From Rhodobacterales bacterium (GTDB lineage: Bacteria; Pseudomonadota; Alphaproteobacteria; Rhodobacterales; Rhodobacteraceae): a stretch of DNA of 6,107 nt. The position numbers and the translations under genes are program-made. Positions 1-5,346 of the stretch are shown here, in pieces. Below the pieces are notes generated by a model. That model was not told the origin of the DNA. It ran no database searches and saw only the letters and a list, made by a program, of their open reading frames with translations. The first letter of the stretch is position 1, and each line of letters starts with the position of its first letter. The stretch covers positions 1 to 6,107 of the forward strand of contig JAAFHS010000175.1 of the NCBI GenBank assembly GCA_013298485.1, given 5' to 3'.

Positions 1-354
1 CAGATCAACAGTGCCCTGCGACAGCGGCTCCAGCCCCTTGACCCAGGCCTCGGTCAGGACCGGGTCCATCACGAACCAGGTCAGAAACAGCGCAAGACTG
101 ACGATCAGCATGTTCGGCGGCGCCTCCTGCAGTCCGATTGCCTGCCGCAGGATCGACAGTACTGTGACGATGAAGGGAAAGCAGGTCACCATCACCGCCA
201 GCCCCGGCACGATGCTGAGAATGGTGATCAACAGCAGCAGCTGCACCGACCGCCCCGCCAGTTCGCTGTTCTGCCCCAGGTCAAACGGCAGATCCTGCGC
301 CGCCGCAGGTGCCGCGATCAGGACCAGCGCCGCAATCAGGACCCAGGTTCTCAC
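1..354 (-). CDS. fliP: Flagellar export gate protein FliP (3' end beyond left edge)
   Basis: FliP is an inner-membrane subunit of the flagellar type III export gate, where it forms the pore with FliQ and FliR. The window holds the first 118 residues and the frame runs open off the left edge. Residues 1-19 form a signal peptide ending in AAPAAA, as is usual for FliP. A membrane segment follows at about 37-57 (VQLLLLITILSIVPGL), then the family hallmark LSILRQAIGLQEAPPN at about 66-81 and a second hydrophobic stretch ending in FVMDPV. The start is GTG at 354-352. It overlaps the fliN stop as GTGA, so translation is probably coupled. No fliO lies between fliN and fliP. One deviation is visible: the usual T-S-F-x-R before the hallmark reads TCFPF here, without the arginine. 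Identification as FliP is secure from the PPN-containing motif. Confidence 0.95.
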   Translation of the reverse strand, partial: MRTWVLIAALVLIAAPAAAQDLPFDLGQNSELAGRSVQLLLLITILSIVPGLAVMVTCFPFIVTVLSILRQAIGLQEAPPNMLIVSLALFLTWFVMDPVLTEAWVKGLEPLSQGTVDL

Positions 355-614
355 AACCCGCCCCGCAGGTTGGCAACCTCGGTCAGGCGCACCGCCAGCT
401 GCCCCTCCTGATCGCCCGACAGCTCCTGCAACTCACCCCGCGCAATCAGCCGGTCGCCGATATACAGCTCCACCGGGTCATCCACGCGCCGGTCCAGGGG
501 CAGGATCGCATCCCGCCCCAGTTTCATCAGATCAGCAATCAGCGGCCGCGCCTTGCCGACCGAAATCGTGATCTCGATCGGCACCAGCGAGAACGGGTTC
601 TGCGGGTCATCCAT
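351..614 (-). CDS. fliN: Flagellar motor switch protein FliN (short form)
   Basis: FliN forms the lower part of the cytoplasmic C ring with FliM and helps dock the export apparatus through FliH. The protein is 87 residues and is almost entirely one SpoA domain. The family pattern is clear: VPIEITISVGKARPLIADLMKL at about 13-34, then a GRDAILPLDRRVDDPVELYIGDRLIARGEL-type segment, ending with AVRLTEVANL. It lacks the N-terminal extension seen in longer FliN proteins such as the enterobacterial one (about 137 residues). The reading frame stays open upstream to 716, but ATG 614 is chosen because AAGGAG (622-627, minus strand) lies 7 bases before it. The alternative ATG at 620 would sit 1 base from that site. 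The start overlaps the fliH stop by 8 bases, and the stop overlaps the fliP GTG. Confidence 0.93.
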   Translation of the reverse strand: MDDPQNPFSLVPIEITISVGKARPLIADLMKLGRDAILPLDRRVDDPVELYIGDRLIARGELQELSGDQEGQLAVRLTEVANLRGGL

Positions 615-1242
615 AAGCATGCTCCTTGCCAATGTGGTCTTTGTCGGTGGGGGCCACATCCGCCTGGGCCAGGAAATCGCGCACGGTGGCCATGATCTGG
701 GCGATGGCCCCGTCAAGATCGATCAACGTCTCATCCCCATTGCCAAAGCGCAGAAAAATCTGGCCCTGCGCGACACCCGCATCTTCGATGATCTTCAAGG
801 GAAGGCCCTTCGCCTGATCCACGAGACCGGCCAGAAACGGGCGCGCGCGCGGGTGCGCAACAACCGTGACGGGCGCATCAAGCGCCGCCTCTGCCTGCGG
901 CATCAGGGCATCAAGGATCAGCGTGCACAGCGTCTCGCGCGCCAAAGTCGGCAACAGCCGCCCCATCATCGTCGACAGTAAGGGCCGCAAGCCACGCAGA
1001 AGGTGCATCCGCGCCTCCTGAAAGGTAAATCCCATGGCCTGCAGATTGCGGCCCACCTCGGCCTCCATCTGCGCCCGCTCCGATGTGAGGGCGGTTTGCG
1101 CATCCTCCCAACCCGCCGCATAGCCCTTGTCAAAGGCAGAAAGGCGGGTCTCCTCCAGTTCCATCTTGCCCAGCACGACAATGTCGGAGGCAGGCATGGG
1201 CGACGAAAGGTGAAACACCTCAAGCTGGACACGTGACATCAT
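607..1242 (-). CDS. fliH: FliH-like flagellar export ATPase regulator
   Basis: This 211-residue protein sits directly after fliF and before fliN, the place of fliH (flbE in Caulobacter). FliH binds the export ATPase FliI, keeps it inactive in the cytosol and tethers it to FliN at the C ring. The sequence is divergent. The visible hallmark is GYAAGWEDA at residues 40-48, a GxxxG-like segment before a helical, probably coiled region (about 49-115). A mixed alpha/beta C-terminal part follows (about 124-190: VTVVAHPRARPFL, LKIIEDAGVAQGQIFLRFGNG), which matches the FliH/YscL C-terminal fold with its conserved acidic-glycine turn. The start ATG overlaps the fliF stop as ATGA at 1242-1239, with AGAGG inside the fliF tail acting as ribosome site. 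A second ATG follows immediately, so the start could be one codon later. fliI is not adjacent in the window. Confidence 0.85.
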   Translation of the reverse strand: MMSRVQLEVFHLSSPMPASDIVVLGKMELEETRLSAFDKGYAAGWEDAQTALTSERAQMEAEVGRNLQAMGFTFQEARMHLLRGLRPLLSTMMGRLLPTLARETLCTLILDALMPQAEAALDAPVTVVAHPRARPFLAGLVDQAKGLPLKIIEDAGVAQGQIFLRFGNGDETLIDLDGAIAQIMATVRDFLAQADVAPTDKDHIGKEHAYG

Positions 1243-2852
1243 GCTTTTTCCTCTTCTTTTTCCATCCAGCCACGCAGAATCTCGATGGATTCGGTTTGGC
1301 GTTCCGCAATCAGGCGGCGCAGGCGGCTGACAGGATCGGTCGGCAGGGCATCGTCCTCGGCGTGGTCAATCGCTGCCGCCCGGAATTGGGTTGCATCGAA
1401 CCCATCCTGAATTTCCCCCGTCAAGGCACCATTGTCCGCATAAGACCCGCCCTGTGCAGGCGGCAGGGCCAGGGGCCGTGCGGCAACCTCCAGCTGCGCG
1501 CGGCGCGCGGCGGATGGCGCCAGAATCGGACGCACCACGAACAGCCCAAGGATCAGCGCGACAACCGCCAGTATGGCCACCTGTGCCATCTTAATGATAT
1601 CCAGCGGCGTCATCCATGCCGTGGCGGATGCCTGGACCAGCGCCACATCCGCAGGGGCCGCCTGAAACGCCAGTGACCGCAGCGTCAGCACATCGCCGCG
1701 CGCCTCATCAAAACCCATGGCCGATGACACCAGCTCGCGCAAGGTGGCCAGTTCCTCTTCCGTGCGGGGCTCGGCTGTCTGCGTGCCATCGGGGGCGGTG
1801 ACCGTGGCCACATCCACCAGCACCGCCACGCTCAGCTTGCGGACGGCCCCGGGGCTGCGCAGAATCTCGCGCTGCGTCTCGGATACCTCGTAGTTCACCC
1901 GTTCGCGTGTTTCGGAGGATTGGCTTTGTTCCGACGGCCCGCTGCCGGCATCGCCTTCGGGCAGGTTCGATGCGACGGTGACCTGCCCATCCGACTGTCC
2001 GGATGATCCCGAAACCTCTTCCGTGTCGGATGAAATCGCAACCCGGCCCTGCGGGTCGAACACGCGTTCGGTGATGGCCTCACGCTCTGTCACCACATCA
2101 ACGAATACTTCGACAATCGCCCGCCCCGGCCCGACCCGTGCCTCCAGCAGGCGTTCCAGATTGGCGCGCAGGATAGCCGCGCGGTCATTTGGGTCCTGCC
2201 CCATCAACGGGTCGTCTTCATCGAACGCAATCAGGCCCGATACCGTGTCGATCAGTGCCACGTCTTTTGGCAAAAGGCCGGGCACGGCAGCGGCCACCAG
2301 ATGGCGCAGGGCGCGTGCCTGATCCGCACCAAGGGCCCCGCTGACGGATGTGACCGTCACACTGGCCGATGGATGCTGGTCGGGTTGAAACGGCGCATCG
2401 GGGGCCGCCGCGATATGGACGCGGGCCGCCCGGACCTGCGGATTTGACAGGATGGTGCGTGCAAGCTCACCCTCCTTGGCGCGCCAGTAGGCGGCATCGA
2501 ACATCTGCGATGTCGTGCCGAACCCCGACATGCCATCCAGCAGTTCGTACCCCGCACTGCCCGCCGCAGGCAGGCCCTGCCCGGCGAGCGTCATGCGCAA
2601 GGCATCGCGCTGCGTGTCATTGACATAGATCGCGGTGCCCCGCACCTCATAGACCGCGCCCTGCTGATCAAGGGCCGCAATCACATCGCCCGCAGTGCGC
2701 CCGTCCAACCCGGCGTAAAGCAGCGACATGTTCGGGGCAGACCCCATCCGCCCCAGCGCCAGCACTGCCATGAACATCGCGATCGTGGCCCCGATCACGA
2801 CGATTCGCCGCTGCATGGACAAGGCCGACCACAATGAAAGCAGGTTTTGCAC
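1239..2852 (-). CDS. fliF: Flagellar MS-ring protein FliF
   Basis: FliF forms the MS ring in the inner membrane, the base on which the rotor and export gate assemble. With the GTG start the protein is 537 residues, normal for the family. Order of parts: first membrane segment at about 16-36 (IVVIGATIAMFMAVLALG); YscJ/FliF ring-building domain at about 38-208, including MSLLYAGLDGR, GQGLPAAGSAGYELLD and LARTILSNPQVRAARVHIA; FliF C domain from about 213; a Ser/Gly/Glu-rich linker at about 276-318; second membrane segment at about 420-442; cytoplasmic FliG-binding tail ending in EILRGWMEKEEEKA. The frame is open upstream to 2978, which would overlap the fliL start. GTG 2852 is preferred because AAAGGA (2861-2866) lies 8 bases before it and it starts the usual short cytoplasmic N-terminus. 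It heads the leftward operon. fliG does not follow it. Confidence 0.96.
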   Translation of the reverse strand: MQNLLSLWSALSMQRRIVVIGATIAMFMAVLALGRMGSAPNMSLLYAGLDGRTAGDVIAALDQQGAVYEVRGTAIYVNDTQRDALRMTLAGQGLPAAGSAGYELLDGMSGFGTTSQMFDAAYWRAKEGELARTILSNPQVRAARVHIAAAPDAPFQPDQHPSASVTVTSVSGALGADQARALRHLVAAAVPGLLPKDVALIDTVSGLIAFDEDDPLMGQDPNDRAAILRANLERLLEARVGPGRAIVEVFVDVVTEREAITERVFDPQGRVAISSDTEEVSGSSGQSDGQVTVASNLPEGDAGSGPSEQSQSSETRERVNYEVSETQREILRSPGAVRKLSVAVLVDVATVTAPDGTQTAEPRTEEELATLRELVSSAMGFDEARGDVLTLRSLAFQAAPADVALVQASATAWMTPLDIIKMAQVAILAVVALILGLFVVRPILAPSAARRAQLEVAARPLALPPAQGGSYADNGALTGEIQDGFDATQFRAAAIDHAEDDALPTDPVSRLRRLIAERQTESIEILRGWMEKEEEKA

Positions 2853-2860
2853 GCCAGATT

Positions 2861-2866
2861 TCCTTT
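2861..2866 (-). promoter_or_regulatory. Ribosome binding site deciding the fliF GTG start
   Basis: AAAGGA on the minus strand lies 8 bases upstream of the GTG at 2852. No comparable site was noted for the far-upstream in-frame ATG at 2978, which would add 42 residues of non-FliF-like sequence and run into the fliL leader on the other strand. Confidence 0.7.
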
Positions 2867-2908
2867 CAGGGCGTTCTGCCCCGTGGCTGCAGCTTTGGCT
2901 GATGCGAC

Positions 2909-2923
2909 TTAACAATCGGTTAG
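2909..2923. promoter_or_regulatory. Putative CtrA binding site between fliF and fliL
   Basis: The sequence TTAAC-AATCG-GTTAG matches the alphaproteobacterial CtrA full-site pattern TTAA-N7-TTAA (in Rhodobacteraceae often TTAAC-N5-GTTAAC), with one mismatch in the TTAA-N7-TTAA core. It lies 44 bases before the fliL ATG and 56 bases before the fliF GTG, in an AT-richer patch of a GC-rich window. CtrA is the response regulator known to activate flagellar genes in this group. Because the motif is a near palindrome placed between two divergent flagellar operons, it could serve either or both. The seen part is the motif and its position; binding and direction are inferred. Confidence 0.6.
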
Positions 2924-2946
2924 TGACAATGGGTCTAAATGACGGG
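2909..2946 (+). promoter_or_regulatory. Candidate CtrA-dependent promoter for the fliL operon
   Basis: TTAACA (within the CtrA-like box) could act as a -35-like element, and TCTAAA at 2934-2939 resembles a -10 (4 of 6 consensus bases). The 19-base gap is long for a housekeeping promoter but typical where an activator covers the -35. Transcription would start near 2946, giving a leader of about 22 bases that still contains the ribosome site. No sigma-54 element (GG-N10-GC) in good register was found here. The exact start is a guess. Confidence 0.35.
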
Positions 2947-2954
2947 GCCAGCAC

Positions 2955-2961
2955 AGAGGAG
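2955..2961 (+). promoter_or_regulatory. Ribosome binding site of fliL
   Basis: AGAGGAG is followed by a 6-base spacer and the ATG at 2968. It fixes the fliL start there, although the frame is open upstream to 2728 across the fliF start region. Confidence 0.8.
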
Positions 2962-2967
2962 TGCACG

Positions 2968-3447
2968 ATGTCAGACACGATTGAAGGCGATGATGCGCCG
3001 CCAAAAAAGAAGTCAAAACTGGCGCTTCTGATGGGCGTGCTCCTGGCGCTGGTTCTGGGCGGGGGCGGGTTTTACGCGACCTATTCGGGCATGATTCTGG
3101 GTGCGCATGATGCGATGGCCCATGGCGAGAATGCGGGTGCAATGCCCGAGATCGCATTTGTACCCATTGATCCGGTTATCGTGTCGCTGGGGCCAACCGC
3201 CGAGAACCGCCACTTGAAATTCACCTCACAGCTTGAGGTGGAGATGGCCCATACCGCCGAGGTGACGCTGCTTTTGCCGCGCATTCTGGATGTGCTGAAC
3301 AGCTACCTCAGCGCGGTGGACCCGATGGAACTGGAAGGCCAGTCCGCCATCGTGCGGGTGCGTGCGCAACTGCTGCGGCGCATTCAGATTGTGACGGGTG
3401 AGGGGCGTGTACGCGATCTTCTCATCACCGAATTTGTTCTGAACTGA
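2968..3447 (+). CDS. fliL: Flagellar basal-body protein FliL
   Basis: FliL is a single-pass inner-membrane protein whose periplasmic domain surrounds the stator and supports torque or stator activation. It is known to be required for swimming in some Rhodobacteraceae. The 159-residue protein has a short cytoplasmic N-terminus with a lysine cluster (PPKKKSK, 11-17) and one membrane helix at about 18-37 ending in GGGGF. The periplasmic FliL domain runs from about 62 to the end: FVPIDPVIVSLGP, a strand with HLKFTSQLEVEM, and the typical close RVRDLLITEFVLN. Length and layout are ordinary for the family. It opens the rightward operon and is followed after 12 bases by the next gene. The start is set by the strong AGAGGAG site. 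In Caulobacter fliL is followed by fliM; here it is not. Confidence 0.95.
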   Translation: MSDTIEGDDAPPKKKSKLALLMGVLLALVLGGGGFYATYSGMILGAHDAMAHGENAGAMPEIAFVPIDPVIVSLGPTAENRHLKFTSQLEVEMAHTAEVTLLLPRILDVLNSYLSAVDPMELEGQSAIVRVRAQLLRRIQIVTGEGRVRDLLITEFVLN

Positions 3448-3459
3448 AGGCGGGTCGCG

Positions 3460-3858
3460 ATGGAACTGATTTCTGATGTCCTTTTGACGGCGGCCGCGTT
3501 CGGGGCGGGCCTTTACTGCTATGTCCTGGGTCTGCGGTTGAAGAAGTTCACCACGCTGGAAACCGGGATGGGCGGGGCGATTGCGGTGCTGTCCGCGCAG
3601 GTCGATGACATGACCCGTGCGCTGGAGGCGGCGCGCAATGCGGCCACGGGATCGGTCTCAAGCCTGGATGAGCTGGTTCTGCGGTCCGAATCGGCGGCGC
3701 GCCGGTTGGAGCTGTTGCTGGCATCCCTGCATGATCTGCCTGATGCGCAGACGGCTTTGCCCCAGGCAGAGCCTGCAGACACGGAAGGCGAGGCCGAGAA
3801 AAAACTGCGCTTTGTCCGCCGCCGCACGGTGCGCGACTATGCCGAGGCCGCAGAATGA
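3460..3858 (+). CDS. Small membrane-anchored coiled-coil protein, DUF6468-like
   Basis: I do not recognise a named function. The 132-residue protein has one N-terminal membrane helix at about 5-25 (VLLTAAAFGAGLYCYVLGL) followed by a basic LRLKK. A helical, probably coiled-coil stretch runs from about 42 to 91 (AQVDDMTRALEAARNAA, ESAARRLELLLASLHD). An acidic, proline-containing linker and a basic tail (FVRRRTVRDY) complete it. By the positive-inside rule the bulk is cytoplasmic, N-terminus out. This layout resembles the DUF6468 family found in alphaproteobacterial flagellar clusters next to motE-like genes; that link is from recalled family features, not a search. It starts 12 bases after fliL, with GAAGG overlapping the fliL stop as likely ribosome site. 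It ends in an ATGA overlap with the next gene, so the two are probably made together. A role in motor or switch assembly is inferred from context only. Confidence 0.8.
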   Translation: MELISDVLLTAAAFGAGLYCYVLGLRLKKFTTLETGMGGAIAVLSAQVDDMTRALEAARNAATGSVSSLDELVLRSESAARRLELLLASLHDLPDAQTALPQAEPADTEGEAEKKLRFVRRRTVRDYAEAAE

Positions 3859-4415
3859 CCGCGCGCCCGAAATCGGGTCGCAGCACCCTTGTGATTCTCG
3901 CCCTGCTTTTTGCCTCATCGGGCGCATTGCGGCTTGGCTCTGGTGTCGGAACGGCGCTGGCGAACGAGGCGGACACCCCAGACGCACCGGAACCCGCACA
4001 ATGCGCGGCAATGCCTGCCGCACTGGCAGATGCGCTGACTGCGCGCGAGGCCGACATGACCCTGCGCGAAGCGGCGCTGAAGGACCGGACGGCCGCATTG
4101 GCGCTGGCTGAGGCGGCGATTGAAAAACAACTGGCGGAATTGCAGACAGCCGAGGCGGCGCTGGCCAGTACGCTCGCGATTGCCGATCAGGCCGCAGAAC
4201 AGGATCTGGCACGCCTGACGACTGTTTATGAAACGATGAAACCGAAGGATGCGGCCGCCCTGTTTGAGACGATGGCCCCCGCATTCGCAGCAGGTTTTCT
4301 GGGCCGGATGCAGCCACAGGCCGCCGCTGCCGTGATGTCAGGCCTCGCCCCCGAGACCGCCTATCAGATCAGCCTGCAATTGGCCGGCCGCAATGCCGAG
4401 GCCCCCACAGAGTGA
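3855..4415 (+). CDS. motE: MotE-like periplasmic motor protein
   Basis: The 186-residue protein has a basic N-terminus and a hydrophobic segment at about 11-27 that serves as membrane anchor or signal. A long Ala/Glu-rich helical coiled coil follows at about 53-118 (repeats such as LTAREADMTLREAALKDR). A compact C-terminal domain at about 118-178 contains ARLTTVYETMKPKDAAALFETM and GFLGRMQPQAAAAVMSGL. That last part is the MgtE-N-like helical repeat typical of the MotE/FlbB group. MotE is known in Sinorhizobium as a periplasmic chaperone of the motor protein MotC, and motE-type genes are needed for rotation of the Fla2 flagellum in Cereibacter sphaeroides. Here it likely acts on the stator's periplasmic side. 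It overlaps the preceding gene by ATGA and lies upstream of motA. One cysteine (C50) follows the anchor. The symbol is by domain and context; magnesium transport is ruled out because no MgtE channel is present. Confidence 0.82.
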   Translation: MTARPKSGRSTLVILALLFASSGALRLGSGVGTALANEADTPDAPEPAQCAAMPAALADALTAREADMTLREAALKDRTAALALAEAAIEKQLAELQTAEAALASTLAIADQAAEQDLARLTTVYETMKPKDAAALFETMAPAFAAGFLGRMQPQAAAAVMSGLAPETAYQISLQLAGRNAEAPTE

Positions 4416-4476
4416 GGCTTTCTTAACCCCGCCCTGCGACAAGGAATATCAGGAACTCCGCTGCCAAGGAAAAACC
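4416..4476 (+). promoter_or_regulatory. Intergenic gap before motA with TTAAC half site and ribosome site
   Basis: This 61-base gap is the largest inside the rightward operon. It contains CTTAACC (TTAAC at 4423-4427), which could be a CtrA half site, and AAGGA (4466-4470), 6 bases before the motA ATG. No clear -10/-35 pair or hairpin terminator is visible, so motA is probably read through from fliL, possibly with a weak extra promoter. Confidence 0.35.
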
Positions 4477-5346
4477 ATGTTCGCACTGATCGGTATCGCC
4501 GTGATCTTCATCATGGTCTTCGGCGGCTATGTCCTTGCCGGTGGCAAGATGGGGATCATCCTCAAAGCCCTGCCGTTCGAGATGATCATGATCGGCGGGG
4601 CGGCTGTGGGGGCATTCCTGCTGTCGAATGATCTGGCCACGGTGAAACACACCCTGCGCGATACTGGCAAGGTCTTCAAAGGCCCGAAGTGGAAGCCGGA
4701 CGACTACCGCGATCTGCTGTGTCTGCTGTTCGAACTCGTGCGCGTCGCCCGGTCCAGCCCGGTGGCACTGGAAGAACATATCGAAAATCCAGAAGGTTCC
4801 GCCATCTTCGGGCGCTATCCGAAGATTCAGCACGACCATGACGCGATTGATCTGATCTGCGACACGCTGCGCGCGGCATCCATGAATTATGACGATCCGC
4901 ATCAGGTTGAAGAAGTGATCGACAAACGGATGGAGGCTGCGGCCCATCACAGCCAGCATTCTGCCCATGCCTTGCAATCCATGGCCGATGCGCTGCCGGC
5001 ATTGGGGATTGTTGCCGCCGTTCTGGGGGTGATCAAGACCATGGCCTCCATCGACCAGCCGCCCGAGGTTCTGGGCAAGATGATCGGCGGCGCGCTGGTC
5101 GGCACGTTTCTGGGCGTGTTTCTGGCCTATGGGATCGTCGGGCCGTTTTCGACCCGGATCAAGGCGGTGATCGACGAAGACAACCACTTTTTCCACCTGA
5201 TCCGTGAAGTGCTGGTCGCGAACCTGCACCGCCATCCACCCAATATCTGCATCGAAGTCGGTCGCCAGAACACGCCCCATCACGTCCGTCCCACTTTTGG
5301 CGAGATTGAGGAGTCCTTACGCGCATTGAAGCAGGACGCGGCATGA
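4477..5346 (+). CDS. motA: Flagellar stator protein MotA
   Basis: MotA forms, with MotB, the ion-conducting stator that turns the flagellum. The 289-residue protein is normal length and has four membrane segments at about 1-22, 33-51, 170-190 and 204-223. The cytoplasmic loop carries the torque residues: R92 and E99/E100 in VARSSPVALEEHIENP, aligning with R90 and E98 of E. coli MotA. The channel prolines are present as P174 in MADALPALGIVAAVLGVI and P223 in GIVGPFSTRIK. LLxELVRVAR and the IFGRYPKI segment also fit. The start ATG 4477 is chosen over the open frame back to 4393 because AAGGA lies 6 bases before it and the family starts at MFALIGIAVIFIMV. No polar sodium-type signature was identified, so proton drive is assumed. 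motB is not in the window. The stop overlaps the next gene as ATGA. Confidence 0.97.
   Translation: MFALIGIAVIFIMVFGGYVLAGGKMGIILKALPFEMIMIGGAAVGAFLLSNDLATVKHTLRDTGKVFKGPKWKPDDYRDLLCLLFELVRVARSSPVALEEHIENPEGSAIFGRYPKIQHDHDAIDLICDTLRAASMNYDDPHQVEEVIDKRMEAAAHHSQHSAHALQSMADALPALGIVAAVLGVIKTMASIDQPPEVLGKMIGGALVGTFLGVFLAYGIVGPFSTRIKAVIDEDNHFFHLIREVLVANLHRHPPNICIEVGRQNTPHHVRPTFGEIEESLRALKQDAA

Noticed and set aside
11..571. Plus-strand open frame of 186 codons opposite fliP and fliN
   Set aside because: Low-complexity Pro/Ala/Ser/Arg translation running across the fliP-fliN junction; the minus-strand genes are unmistakable family members.
2882..2904. Possible sigma-54 promoter (GTGGC...TTGGC) in the divergent region
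   Set aside because: The spacing between the GG and GC elements is 11 rather than 10 bases and the flanking consensus is poor.
2728..2967. 80-residue N-terminal extension of fliL
   Set aside because: The extension lies opposite the fliF start and the intergenic region, has no FliL similarity, and the strong AGAGGAG site points to ATG 2968.
3658..4317. Minus-strand open frame of 219 codons across the DUF6468-like and motE-like genes
   Set aside because: The composition (Pro, Arg, Ser) is that of a high-GC shadow frame, it crosses a gene boundary, and the plus-strand genes have clear starts, coupling and domain structure.
3855..4415. Magnesium transporter MgtE
   Set aside because: Only the small MgtE-N-like helical domain is present, with an N-terminal anchor and coiled coil; there is no CBS pair or transmembrane channel domain, and the flagellar setting fits MotE.
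4423..5283. Minus-strand open frame of 286 codons opposite motA
   Set aside because: It is the antisense shadow of a well-conserved MotA. The translation is rich in His, Gln and Asp with no domain-like pattern, as expected from reading GC-rich codons backwards.
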